From: Coprobacillaceae bacterium UN01-12pH3A | GTDB lineage: Bacteria; Bacillota_I; Bacilli_A; Erysipelotrichales; Coprobacillaceae | NCBI GenBank assembly: GCA_027676805.1 | Contig: JAQENU010000001.1 | Span: 310,001 to 374,000, forward strand | Length of the DNA: 64,000 nucleotides | Direction of reading: 5' to 3' | Part shown: positions 30,985 to 40,780 of the stretch, piece after piece | Layout of the letters: every line of letters starts with the position of its first letter | How positions within the stretch are numbered: position 1 is the first letter of the stretch | The notes under the pieces: generated by a model | Databases searched by the model: none | Told to the model about the DNA's origin: nothing | Seen by the model: the letters and a program-made list of their open reading frames with translations, nothing else | Made by a program: the position numbers and the translations under genes

Positions 30985-33900
30985 TTGGCAAAGAATAATT
31001 CAATTAATATAATCCCTATTCTTTCATCGAATACCGGGGATTTAATACAAAAACAATTAAATCAGATCAAGGACTTATCTATTTCGATTAATACTATTTC
31101 TTTATCTCCAACCGCTATGCAGGCATTAACTAAGCAGCTTAGTAAAATGATCTTGGACAGCACTCCAAGTAATAGCAATCTTACTTTTTCAAAACACCAG
31201 CCGCAAAATTCAAATCAGAATCCTGCACTTTCATCTGCACTCTATAAGTCTCAAAAAAACAGCAGCAAGGCAACTCAGATAAGTTTTCCAATCAAAGACA
31301 CAACACAAAGAGGGAGTAATGCTACTTCTGAAAATATGTCCAACTCAAAGCCGGCATTAAAGCAAACAGCCGGAGAAGCTAAAAAAGCGTTGACTTTAAT
31401 TGATTCTTTAAAGGAATCTTTTATATCAACTTTTACGGATACGCTTAGTAATATGGTATTTTCTTTAGCAGTCAACGGACTTACTCAGCTAATCAACTCA
31501 TTATATAAAACAAAAGAGGAGCTTTTCAGTATTGCTGAAGAGTCAAAACTACATTATGAAGAAAGCAAATCTCATTTAAATGACCTCAATGCTGAGTTAA
31601 ACACAAATAATGCAGTGATCGCTAGTATTCAAAGTAATGGCATCCTTTCCTATACAGATCAAGCGGAAATCAAAAAGATTCAGGAAGCCAACGATGAGCT
31701 AAAAAAGCAAATTTTCTTAAAAGAAGAGATGCTTAAAAAAGACAGAGAAAAGGCAGCAAAAGATGCTTATAATGCTGCTGTAAAAGGAAATGACTACTTC
31801 TACTCAGAAGACGACAGAGAAAACTTTGCTGGTAAAATAAAATTTGATGGTGCCAATGTTGAAAACGGCGAAATGAACATTGATCAAACATCAAGTGACA
31901 ATGCGGGGCTTTCTAGCTTAATGGCGTCTTATGATGTCCTTCAAACTAAACTGGGAACATTAAAAGAAGGGACAAAGGATTGGCTGGATACCAATAATAA
32001 AATTGATAACATAACACAAATTGTAACAGGCCGACTAGGAAAAATGTCTGATCTCCTTTCTGCTATGAAACCAGAATATGAAAATATTTTAGATAAGCAA
32101 AAGAATCATGAATTCTTATCAAAAGATGATATTAATATTAAAAACAAATATGAAGATTTTCATTCTTCTTACGATGATGTACTTAAAAGTGTGTTTCCGG
32201 AACAATGGAATTCTGCCCAATTTGATAATATTTTCAACAATTCAGAGGTTGAGTTGACTAAAGATCGATTGCTCTCTATGCAAAAGTCAGGAACTTTAGA
32301 TGATCTTGATTTATCTCAATATATCAATTTAGCTGACGCTATTCAAAACGCAAATTTTGCTTTTGGAGAAGGAGAAGACGCAATCGCCTCCTTTAAGCAT
32401 CAACTTGCTTTAATGGCAGATATGGAAACTTACGATCCATATCAATTCGCTAATAAAACGGCAGTGGAAGAAACCATTAGCAGCTATGATAGTTTATCTA
32501 ATACATTAGCTAATTTAGCCGATCTGCAAGAGGCATTAGGCGATAGTTTCACTCTATCTGCTGAGGAAGCACGTCATTTCGCAGATATATTTCCAGAAAT
32601 ATTAAGCATGGGGCAAACCACAGGTGATGGTTTACTGCAATTAAACGAAGATCAAGCCAATGCCTTTATTACCGGAAAACAGGAAATGGCAAATATGGAT
32701 ACCGAGCAGCGCATTTTGGAATTAGAAAACGCTAAGAACACATTGGGTGGACTTAAAATAAAAGCAGAAACAGAGTTAGAAATAGCACAGCAAGTCGCCA
32801 ACGGTGAAATGACCATGGAAGAAGGTGCCGCTTTAGCCGCATCAGAAACAAAAAAAAACCTTACCCAATATCTGATTGATCTTGGAATGGACGAAGCAAC
32901 GGCTCAAAAAGCAGTAGCAGAAGTAAATGCCGGCAACATTTCTGAATTTGGTGAAGTTGTTGCCGGTGTATCTCAGAAAAACAATGAGAATCTCACAAAT
33001 AGTGCGGATTCTTCAGCCACTGGGATAAAAGACAATTCTGAAAATATGGCCGCTAGTTTAGATGGCATAGGTCATACCGCTGCGAATGTTGCCGGACAAA
33101 TCGCTAATCTATCCTCTGGACAAGTCTCTTATACCGGAAAAGCAGCGATTATTGGCGGAGCCGCCGGAACAGGTAAGTTTAAAGCCTCTACTTATCTTGG
33201 GCATTTCAAAGGAATTGAGCCGACTGAGATTACAGCTCAATATAAAAATCCTGAGGATTGGATCTCAAAGCTGGAATTCGATATCTCTAAATATACTTCT
33301 GCCATTTCAAGCATTGATGCCCAAATTAACTTATTAAAATCTGCTAACACAGGAAAACTTTCTAATTTTGGTTCAGGTAAGTATACTCCCTCGAATACTG
33401 GTTCCTCAAATCAAGGAAGTCCATCAAACGGTTATACTGCTCCAAAAGAAGAAAAGCAATACTCAAAAACGTTTGATTGGATTACAAATGCCATTAGTCA
33501 GCTTGAAAATAAAATCAAACAGCTAGGCAATACGGTTTCCAATGTCTATAAAAGCTGGAGTGATCGTAATTCTGCATTAAACAAAGAAATCACCAGTTTA
33601 GTCGATGAACTGCAATTACAGACTGCTGTCTATGGAACCTACATGGATCAAGCAGACTCAATCGGGTTATCCGACTATTATAAAAATCTTGTACAAAATG
33701 GTTCATTATCCATTGAAGATATAAATGATGAATCACTGGCAAAGCAGATTGAAGAATATCAAAAATATTATGACAGCGCTCAGCAAGCATCTGAAAAAAT
33801 ACAAGCCCTAGAAAAAGATTTAAGTAATGCCTTTAGTACAAAGTTTGATCACATAACTAAAGAATATGAGGATCAATTATCTACTATCGAATTTAAAACA

Positions 33901-35877
33901 CTTCAGTTAAATAAGCTCATGGAGATGAGTAAAAATCAAGGATTTACAACTTCAGCAAAATTTTATTCTTACTTAGTTGACCAAACTTTGGAAAACATCA
34001 ACTTTTTAGAAAAAGAAAAAACTTCATTACAAAACGCTGTTAATGAAGCTGTAGAAAATAAAACCATGGAAATTGGTTCCGAAAAATGGTATGAACTCAC
34101 TCAAAAAATCTTAGATGTAGAAACTGCTATTACTGATGCTAATGCTTCACTAATTGATTTTGGAAACAGTATGCGAGATATTGAATGGGATTTATTTGAT
34201 CATCTGCAAGACACTATTTCACAAGTCACAACTGAATCCGACTTTCTGATTGGTCTATTGGAAAATAAACAGCTCGTATCAAACAATGGCGATCTAACCA
34301 ATGAGGGAAACGCAGCACTTGGTCTCCACGGAGTCAACTACAACACTTATATGCAGCAGTCAGATGAATACGCCAAATCAATTAAAGATCTTGACCATCA
34401 ATATCAAAACGATTCCCTAAACAATGATTATTTAAAACGAAGACAGGAATTAGTTGAATTACAGCAAAAATCTATTCAAAATGCTGAAGATGAAAAACAG
34501 GCAATGGTAGACTTAGCTAAACAAGGTTATGAAACGATGATCGATTCTTTAAAAGAATTAATTGATCAACGCAAAGAATGGCTACAAACAGAAAAAGATT
34601 TATATAACTATCAAAAAGAAATTACCCAGCGAACCAATGAAATATCTCAAATTGAAAAACAGTTAGGGGCATATGGCAATGATGACAGTGAAGAATCAAA
34701 GAAAACCGTTCAGGAGCTTAAAGATCAATTGCAGCAGGCTAAAGATAATCTTGAGGATACAGAATATAATCGCTATATTTCTGATCAGGAAGCACTGTTG
34801 GATAAGTTATATGAAGAAGCCGAATTATGGCTAAATGAAAGATTTGACAATATTGATCAGTGGTTTGGTGAATTGATTGATCAAGTAAATGCAAACTCCG
34901 GTCTTATTGGCTCTACTCTGACAGAGACCACCTATAACCTTGGATATACATTAAGTGGTGCCATGCAAACAATTTTCGGTTCAAATACAGATAAAATGAT
35001 CGGCAGCAGCAATGGTATTCAAAATGCAATAGTAAAATACGGAGATCAGTTTGGCAGTCATCTTACAACGCTCCAAACTGCCATCAATAGTATTAAAGCG
35101 AATATTCAAGCAATGGTCGATAAAGCGAACATTGAAGCCGAAAAAGCAAAACAGGAAGCTGAAAAGAAAGCACAAGAAGCAAATCGTCCTAATTCTAATT
35201 CCGGAACAGTTAATAGCGGCGGATCAAATTCAAGTGCAGGTAATTCCGGCTCTAATACAGGCAGTAGCAATACCAATACTCCTTTGAAATCAATCTTTGT
35301 ATCAAAAAAAGATTTCTATCCTAAAAATCAACTCAATCGCTATACATCAATCGTCGATGCATTGAAATACTATGATTTTGACAGTAGCTTTGCTAGATGT
35401 GAAGAATACTATCGAAAGCTTGGCGGAGGGGGAACCTATATTGGCTCTTATGCCCAAAATACTTGGATGCTGAGTAAATTCAGAGGCATTATGGGATACA
35501 GCAAAGGAGGTATTGTTGGCGAATTACAATCTATCGTTAAAGGGAATGGTGATGATATGATAACTATCAACACACTTAAGCGCGGAGAAGGAATCATTCC
35601 ATTAGAACTAATGCCATCTATGCATTCACTGATTAACGGACTGCCGGCTTTAAATCAAGCAATGCAAAAAGTTCAAGGTAATGGCTATAGGTCTTCTGGA
35701 GAACTCAATCATCTATATTTAGACAATTTATCTGTAACACTGCCCAATATTACGAATTATAAAGAATTCAGGAATGCCATGTTGAATGACAGCAATCTAA
35801 TGAATACCATAAAATCTGAAATTGGTTCAGAATTAGGTTTTGGAGCTAAATTAAATAAGAATCGCTATAAGTTTTAG
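30985..35877 (+). CDS. Tail tape measure protein
   Basis: This 1630-residue protein has a TTG start with AAAGGAGGA upstream. It has long coiled-coil stretches (around residues 185-260 and 790-1310), a hydrophobic helix near residues 145-170 (FTDTLSNMVFSLAVNGLTQL), a Gly/Ser/Asn-rich linker near 1400-1430 and a C-terminal domain with KGGIVGELQSIVKGNGDDM, typical of Firmicutes tape-measure proteins. It sets tail length and is ejected at contact. At about 0.15 nm per residue the tail would be near 240 nm. A canonical terminator begins at its stop codon. Confidence 0.88.
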   Translation: MAKNNSINIIPILSSNTGDLIQKQLNQIKDLSISINTISLSPTAMQALTKQLSKMILDSTPSNSNLTFSKHQPQNSNQNPALSSALYKSQKNSSKATQISFPIKDTTQRGSNATSENMSNSKPALKQTAGEAKKALTLIDSLKESFISTFTDTLSNMVFSLAVNGLTQLINSLYKTKEELFSIAEESKLHYEESKSHLNDLNAELNTNNAVIASIQSNGILSYTDQAEIKKIQEANDELKKQIFLKEEMLKKDREKAAKDAYNAAVKGNDYFYSEDDRENFAGKIKFDGANVENGEMNIDQTSSDNAGLSSLMASYDVLQTKLGTLKEGTKDWLDTNNKIDNITQIVTGRLGKMSDLLSAMKPEYENILDKQKNHEFLSKDDINIKNKYEDFHSSYDDVLKSVFPEQWNSAQFDNIFNNSEVELTKDRLLSMQKSGTLDDLDLSQYINLADAIQNANFAFGEGEDAIASFKHQLALMADMETYDPYQFANKTAVEETISSYDSLSNTLANLADLQEALGDSFTLSAEEARHFADIFPEILSMGQTTGDGLLQLNEDQANAFITGKQEMANMDTEQRILELENAKNTLGGLKIKAETELEIAQQVANGEMTMEEGAALAASETKKNLTQYLIDLGMDEATAQKAVAEVNAGNISEFGEVVAGVSQKNNENLTNSADSSATGIKDNSENMAASLDGIGHTAANVAGQIANLSSGQVSYTGKAAIIGGAAGTGKFKASTYLGHFKGIEPTEITAQYKNPEDWISKLEFDISKYTSAISSIDAQINLLKSANTGKLSNFGSGKYTPSNTGSSNQGSPSNGYTAPKEEKQYSKTFDWITNAISQLENKIKQLGNTVSNVYKSWSDRNSALNKEITSLVDELQLQTAVYGTYMDQADSIGLSDYYKNLVQNGSLSIEDINDESLAKQIEEYQKYYDSAQQASEKIQALEKDLSNAFSTKFDHITKEYEDQLSTIEFKTLQLNKLMEMSKNQGFTTSAKFYSYLVDQTLENINFLEKEKTSLQNAVNEAVENKTMEIGSEKWYELTQKILDVETAITDANASLIDFGNSMRDIEWDLFDHLQDTISQVTTESDFLIGLLENKQLVSNNGDLTNEGNAALGLHGVNYNTYMQQSDEYAKSIKDLDHQYQNDSLNNDYLKRRQELVELQQKSIQNAEDEKQAMVDLAKQGYETMIDSLKELIDQRKEWLQTEKDLYNYQKEITQRTNEISQIEKQLGAYGNDDSEESKKTVQELKDQLQQAKDNLEDTEYNRYISDQEALLDKLYEEAELWLNERFDNIDQWFGELIDQVNANSGLIGSTLTETTYNLGYTLSGAMQTIFGSNTDKMIGSSNGIQNAIVKYGDQFGSHLTTLQTAINSIKANIQAMVDKANIEAEKAKQEAEKKAQEANRPNSNSGTVNSGGSNSSAGNSGSNTGSSNTNTPLKSIFVSKKDFYPKNQLNRYTSIVDALKYYDFDSSFARCEEYYRKLGGGGTYIGSYAQNTWMLSKFRGIMGYSKGGIVGELQSIVKGNGDDMITINTLKRGEGIIPLELMPSMHSLINGLPALNQAMQKVQGNGYRSSGELNHLYLDNLSVTLPNITNYKEFRNAMLNDSNLMNTIKSEIGSELGFGAKLNKNRYKF

Positions 35878-35898
35878 AGGGGCTCTTCCCCTCTTTTT
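35876..35898 (+). terminator. Intrinsic terminator at the tape-measure stop codon
   Basis: AGAGGGG (35876-35882) and CCCCTCT (35888-35894) form a 7-bp GC-rich stem with a five-base loop, followed by TTTTT. It overlaps the TAG stop and lies within the tail gene run, so host polymerase should stop here at least partly. Confidence 0.75.
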
Positions 35899-35919
35899 AT
35901 TATGTTAAAGGGGGACTAT

Positions 35920-36243
35920 ATGTTTGATAAAAAAAAGAAAAAAGAAACCGTTCATAATTTAAAAGTAAAAATCAATCAATTAGAAAAAGAAAAGAGTTTA
36001 CTAAATGAGGCATTGCTTGATGAAAAAGCATTTATTGAACAATCTAAGCAAACCTATCAGATGATGTTAATTCAATTGGAAACTGCAATTAACGATGCAA
36101 ATATAGAAAAAAGAAATGCTGAAAATTTTAAAAATGACTATTTACAAATATTAAAGGAAATTAAGAAATTAAAGGAATACTATCAAAATACTTTAGAAAT
36201 GAGTATAAAAGATATTCAAAGGAAATTAGGTGATTATAGATAA
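35920..36243 (+). CDS. Coiled-coil protein between tape measure and Dit
   Basis: A start at 35920 (MFDKKKKKETV) is preferred because AAAGGGGGACTAT lies immediately upstream; the ATG at 35902 precedes that site. The ~107 residues form almost one continuous coiled coil (KVKINQLEKEKSLLNEALL, KRNAENFKNDYLQILKEIKK) with a basic start. It ends with TAATG overlapping the Dit start. I do not recognise a family; a structural or assembly role is inferred from position. Confidence 0.55.
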   Translation: MFDKKKKKETVHNLKVKINQLEKEKSLLNEALLDEKAFIEQSKQTYQMMLIQLETAINDANIEKRNAENFKNDYLQILKEIKKLKEYYQNTLEMSIKDIQRKLGDYR

Positions 36244-37055
36244 TGTTATTTAATGATTTTAATTACAGAGATAAAAATTTATCCGATTATGACTGTATGA
36301 TTTGTAGCTTTGATAAAAGCTCTGGAACTGTAATCTCAATTGGTGCTAACCTTAACTTTACTATGTTCAAGCAGCGTTCTAACAACAAATTTATGATTGC
36401 CAATGCAAATTATAACGAACCGTTATCTGCTACTTTTCAAATATGTAAAAATCCCTGCCTGATATCAGCCGATAAAATATTTACTCTTGATGACGTTAGA
36501 GAAATAACGGATTGGTTGCAAACAGAAAGATATTTTAAATTCCAACCATACAATGAAGAATATGATGATATTATTTATAATGGAACCTTTACCACAATTT
36601 CATTAGTCCAGCATGGAACTAATATTATTGGGTTAGAAGTTACATTTGTAAGTGAAACCCCCTGGGCACATGGGCAATCTAAAACAATTCAATGTAGTCT
36701 CGATAGCCAAAATGAGTATATCTTTTATTTAGATTCAGATAAATACGGTTCTCTCTACCCTGCTTCAATGGAGATAACAGTAAAGGAAGATGGGGATCTA
36801 AATATTTTCAATCGCCTAGAAACAAACCACATCACAAAAATAAAGAACTGTTCAGCTAATGAAGTCATTAACATCGATTTTGATTCATTTACTATCACAT
36901 CTAATCATGCTGATCATGACATAGCGAATGATTTTAATTATATTTATCTACATTTAAACAAAACATATGAATCTGCAAAGAATGTACTCACAGCTAATAT
37001 GCAGTGCTTAGTTAAAATAAAATATTTTCCCATTAGAAAAGTTGGTGTATCTTAA
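36243..37055 (+). CDS. Distal tail protein (Dit), siphovirus type
   Basis: This 270-residue protein has the N-terminal FNDFNYRDKNLSDYDCMICSFD segment and a beta-sandwich with the PLSATFQICKNPC stretch and the TLDDVREITDWLQTERYFKFQP segment, which are typical of Firmicutes Dit proteins. They form the hexameric hub joining tube to Tal and fibres. WAHGQSKTIQCSLDS in the second half is the galectin-like C-terminal domain. Its ATG overlaps the preceding stop and its stop overlaps the Tal ATG (TAATG), giving full coupling. Confidence 0.8.
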   Translation: MLFNDFNYRDKNLSDYDCMICSFDKSSGTVISIGANLNFTMFKQRSNNKFMIANANYNEPLSATFQICKNPCLISADKIFTLDDVREITDWLQTERYFKFQPYNEEYDDIIYNGTFTTISLVQHGTNIIGLEVTFVSETPWAHGQSKTIQCSLDSQNEYIFYLDSDKYGSLYPASMEITVKEDGDLNIFNRLETNHITKIKNCSANEVINIDFDSFTITSNHADHDIANDFNYIYLHLNKTYESAKNVLTANMQCLVKIKYFPIRKVGVS

Positions 37056-40000
37056 TGCTAGATAAATTACCTAAAGATATTCTTGGAAAATATGAAGAAC
37101 TTCGCTTTATATTATCCAACAAAACATTAAATAAACTTTCCATAATTAAAAATTGTTTAAATACCCGCATGGTTGTGAATTTAAATGCTGCTGATGAAGT
37201 ATATGCAGATATATATAAGAATTTAAATGATGAAATCGATGAACAATGGAATGATTTAACCTCTTTAAAAACGATCTATGTTCCTGAACCGGCAGGTTAT
37301 TATGAAGCAAGAATATCAACTGATGAAAATGATTCCACTGTAAAACATATAAATGGCATCAGTTTATGTGAAGCCGAATTATCTCAGATCCTATTGTTTG
37401 ACGTTGAGATAAATACAAAAGCAGATATATTAAGGGAAGATTATACTATCCCTACTACATTCTATAATGAAGAGCATCCGGAAGCTTCTTTATTAAATCG
37501 TTTACTCGAAAAAGCCCCACATTATAATATAGGCTATGTGACACTATCACTCAGAAAGGTTCAAAAGACGTATACCTTTGACAGCATAAGCCTATATGAT
37601 GCTTTAATAGAAATTTCAGATGAAATGAAATGCTTGTTTCAATTTGACAGTATCACACGAACAATCAATGTTTACGATCTTCAATATTACTGTAATCATT
37701 GCGGTCATAGGGAAGACAATATGTCAACATGTCCAAATTGCGGCAGTCATGAAATTATTAAACCTTATGGCAAAGAAACATCTATTTATTTAAGTAAAGA
37801 AAATGTAGCGGAATCATTAACCTTAGAAGATAATAGTGATCAGATGAAGAACTGCTTTAAACTTAAAGCCGGGGATGCCTTAATGACAGCTACGATTAAG
37901 AACTTAAATCCAAACGGAAGTGATTATATCTACTATTTCTCTGAAGAAACAAAAAAGGATATGCCCGCTGATCTTTCTTTAAAATTAACTGAATATGATG
38001 ATTTACATTCTTTTTATATGAATGACTATCACCTCCAATTAAATGAGGAAATTATTGGAACATATAATCATTTAATTAAGAAATACAATGACCATAAATA
38101 CGCCTCTTATAAATATAATGACAATAATGAAAAAGTTTTATCGGATAATAATTTTATAGAAATTGACAATTCAATTAGTGGATTTAATAATATTATCCAG
38201 TTATTTTATAGCAATATAGATTTTAAGTATTATTTGGAATCTAGTTTATTACCCACTATATTGAAAGAAGAACAAACGGCGCAAATTGAATTAGAAAAAG
38301 TTCTTACCAAAGGGATATCTCCAATCGGGTTATCAAAAGTAACATCTTCTACAAGTCAACAAACCGCAGAAAGTGCCATTAGGAATTATATTAATTTCAT
38401 ATTAGATAAAGGATATATTGCCGATATTCAATCTGAATCTTTTGATTTCTTAGGCGAGAATGCTTCCGGAATTGATGAGTGTCGTTGGAGAGGAAAATTT
38501 CATATTTATAAGAATTCAAATAAAGAAGATACTATACTATCAAGCACTTTAACAATTATTATAAACAACGATTACGAGACCTATTTAAAACAAAAGATTG
38601 AGAAGGAATTGTCAGATGATGAAGAATATGGAAGTATTTATGACATAATTAACATTTCCTATTCTGAAACTGATACCGAGTTTAAAAATGCTTTAATTTA
38701 TTATTCAAAAAATAGATTGCAAGCCTTTTTTGATGCTTACGAAGCGGCACTTAATATATTAGCCGATTTAGGTCAAGGTCAATATGGAGCAAGCTTTTAC
38801 GAAAGTTTTTATCTCCCCTACTTCAACCGTAAAAACTCTATTCAATATGAATTAGAACTTAGAACTAGCGAATTAGAAACTATTGATATACTTTCTACTG
38901 ATATTGAAGAAATTAAAAGTACAATATCTAGAAATTTAAACTTGAAAAATTATTTAGGTGAAGAGCTTTGGAAAGTTTTTAATGCTTACAGGCGTGAAGA
39001 CACTTATGAGAATACTCATTATATTTCAACTAATTTAGATAATGCAAAGCTTATTAAACTTGCCAATGAATTCATTGACATTGCAAAAAAGGAGTTAATT
39101 AAATCAGCTACAAGGCAAGTTACTTTAAGTGGAACATTTCAAAACTTCCTAGGTATTGAAGCATTTAAGAATGCAGTTGATCAACTCGAAATGGGTTGTT
39201 GGTTAAGAATTGGAATAGATGATAAGGTTTATAAAGTAAGATTGATCAGCTTTGAAGTCTCTTTAGACGAACAAGATTCACTTTCTCTTACGTTTTCCAA
39301 TGTAATTCATATTCACAATATACTTTCAGATATTCAAAGCATTTTAAATTCTGCTAAAAGCATGTCTGCCAATTACTCTTATGTTACCCATCAAGCAACA
39401 CAAGGGGCAGACGGCAATGCTGTTGTGCAAGATTGGTTAAAAGATGGGTTAGATTTAACAAAATTAAAAATATTTAACGATAAGAATAGAAAAGTAACGA
39501 CTGATAAAAATGGTCTTACTTTGCGAGCCTATGACGATATTACGAATGCGTATGAACCTGAACAAATGAAATTGACGGAAACCTCAATTTTGCTTACTGA
39601 TGATGACTGGAAAACTGTTAAGACAGCCATTGGGAAATACTGGTATATTGATCCAACTACTAATGAACGTAAGGCATCTTATGGGATTAACGCAGAGACT
39701 TTAATAGGAAGATTAATCATTGGTGAATCATTAAAACTATCAAATAAAAACGGAACAATGATATTTGACGAAAATGGATTGACTTTAAATTCACTGAATA
39801 AAAATGGGAAATATCAAAAGGTATTTACTATTCAAAAAGACGGTGTTGATAAACTGTATATTGATGACAATGGAAAATTAAGATTGGTTGATATCGAAGC
39901 ATCTGGAAAAATAGTAAGTTCAGAAATTTATGGCGGAAAAATGATAGGTTCAGAAATAACAAATGGGGTTAATTTCTATGTATCTCCTACAGGAAATTTG

Positions 40001-40780
40001 CAATGCAAAAATGGTAATTTCAGTGGCAATATTAATGCGACTTCCGGAAAAATAACCGGATCAGAAATTTATGGAGGGAAAATAACTGGTGCAAATTTTG
40101 AAGGCGGGAATATAAATGTTTGGTCAAACGTACAGGTGGGAAATGAACTAAGCATCGGTGATCAAGCTATTGGTAACGGTAAAGGAATAAATTTCAGTGG
40201 CGGATGTTCAATATCCACTTATAACAATTGGTTAAATATAGTTGCTAAAGCTAACTCCGCAACAAATTATAGTGGTGTAAATATTATTAAAGAGAATTAT
40301 CCAGGAACATCTGCCGATATGATCTCTGTTGAATTAGGACAAGTATTTATATCTTCAAGTGCAAATGGAAACGTTCATATTGACACAAGTAGTTTTACTT
40401 CAAATAGACAATTGGTTGTAAACTCAGATAAACGATTAAAAAAAGACATTGAAAATATTGACTTATCACCATTATTAGATGATTTCAATTTAAAATCATT
40501 TACGTATAGAGACAATAATTCTTGTGATGTTGGTGTGATCGCACAAGATTACGAGTTGAATCCATTAAGAAAGTTAGTATTAAGTGTTGTTAAAAGGACG
40601 TCAAAAAAGGATAAGAAAGGCAATAGAAAAACTAAAAGATATTATGGATTTAAATATCATACATTGTTTTTGGCAGCGACTCAAGAGGTTTGTAAATTAA
40701 GAGAATTAGTAAACAAAAATAAAGAAAAAATAGCTTATTTAGAAAATGAAATTAAACAAATAAAAGGAAAAGGAGTTTAG
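37055..40780 (+). CDS. Tail-associated tip protein (Tal) with zinc ribbon and S74 chaperone-protease
   Basis: This 1241-residue protein has an N-terminal gp27/Tal-like hub region. It contains a zinc ribbon near residues 210-235 (YCNHCGHRED..CPNCGSHE), a long helical middle and a repetitive beta region with GSEIYGGKITG / GGKMIGSEIT repeats near 950-1010. It ends in an intramolecular chaperone autoprotease domain (peptidase S74) starting at Ser1124 in SDKRLKKDI. In S74 proteins the C-terminal chaperone cleaves itself off after trimeric folding, so the mature tip would end at residue ~1123. It is the probable spike that touches the target cell. Confidence 0.78.
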   Translation: MLDKLPKDILGKYEELRFILSNKTLNKLSIIKNCLNTRMVVNLNAADEVYADIYKNLNDEIDEQWNDLTSLKTIYVPEPAGYYEARISTDENDSTVKHINGISLCEAELSQILLFDVEINTKADILREDYTIPTTFYNEEHPEASLLNRLLEKAPHYNIGYVTLSLRKVQKTYTFDSISLYDALIEISDEMKCLFQFDSITRTINVYDLQYYCNHCGHREDNMSTCPNCGSHEIIKPYGKETSIYLSKENVAESLTLEDNSDQMKNCFKLKAGDALMTATIKNLNPNGSDYIYYFSEETKKDMPADLSLKLTEYDDLHSFYMNDYHLQLNEEIIGTYNHLIKKYNDHKYASYKYNDNNEKVLSDNNFIEIDNSISGFNNIIQLFYSNIDFKYYLESSLLPTILKEEQTAQIELEKVLTKGISPIGLSKVTSSTSQQTAESAIRNYINFILDKGYIADIQSESFDFLGENASGIDECRWRGKFHIYKNSNKEDTILSSTLTIIINNDYETYLKQKIEKELSDDEEYGSIYDIINISYSETDTEFKNALIYYSKNRLQAFFDAYEAALNILADLGQGQYGASFYESFYLPYFNRKNSIQYELELRTSELETIDILSTDIEEIKSTISRNLNLKNYLGEELWKVFNAYRREDTYENTHYISTNLDNAKLIKLANEFIDIAKKELIKSATRQVTLSGTFQNFLGIEAFKNAVDQLEMGCWLRIGIDDKVYKVRLISFEVSLDEQDSLSLTFSNVIHIHNILSDIQSILNSAKSMSANYSYVTHQATQGADGNAVVQDWLKDGLDLTKLKIFNDKNRKVTTDKNGLTLRAYDDITNAYEPEQMKLTETSILLTDDDWKTVKTAIGKYWYIDPTTNERKASYGINAETLIGRLIIGESLKLSNKNGTMIFDENGLTLNSLNKNGKYQKVFTIQKDGVDKLYIDDNGKLRLVDIEASGKIVSSEIYGGKMIGSEITNGVNFYVSPTGNLQCKNGNFSGNINATSGKITGSEIYGGKITGANFEGGNINVWSNVQVGNELSIGDQAIGNGKGINFSGGCSISTYNNWLNIVAKANSATNYSGVNIIKENYPGTSADMISVELGQVFISSSANGNVHIDTSSFTSNRQLVVNSDKRLKKDIENIDLSPLLDDFNLKSFTYRDNNSCDVGVIAQDYELNPLRKLVLSVVKRTSKKDKKGNRKTKRYYGFKYHTLFLAATQEVCKLRELVNKNKEKIAYLENEIKQIKGKGV

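Noticed and set aside
30339-30985. Programmed frameshift of the tail assembly chaperones
   Set aside because: No slippery heptamer with an overlapping downstream frame could be seen.
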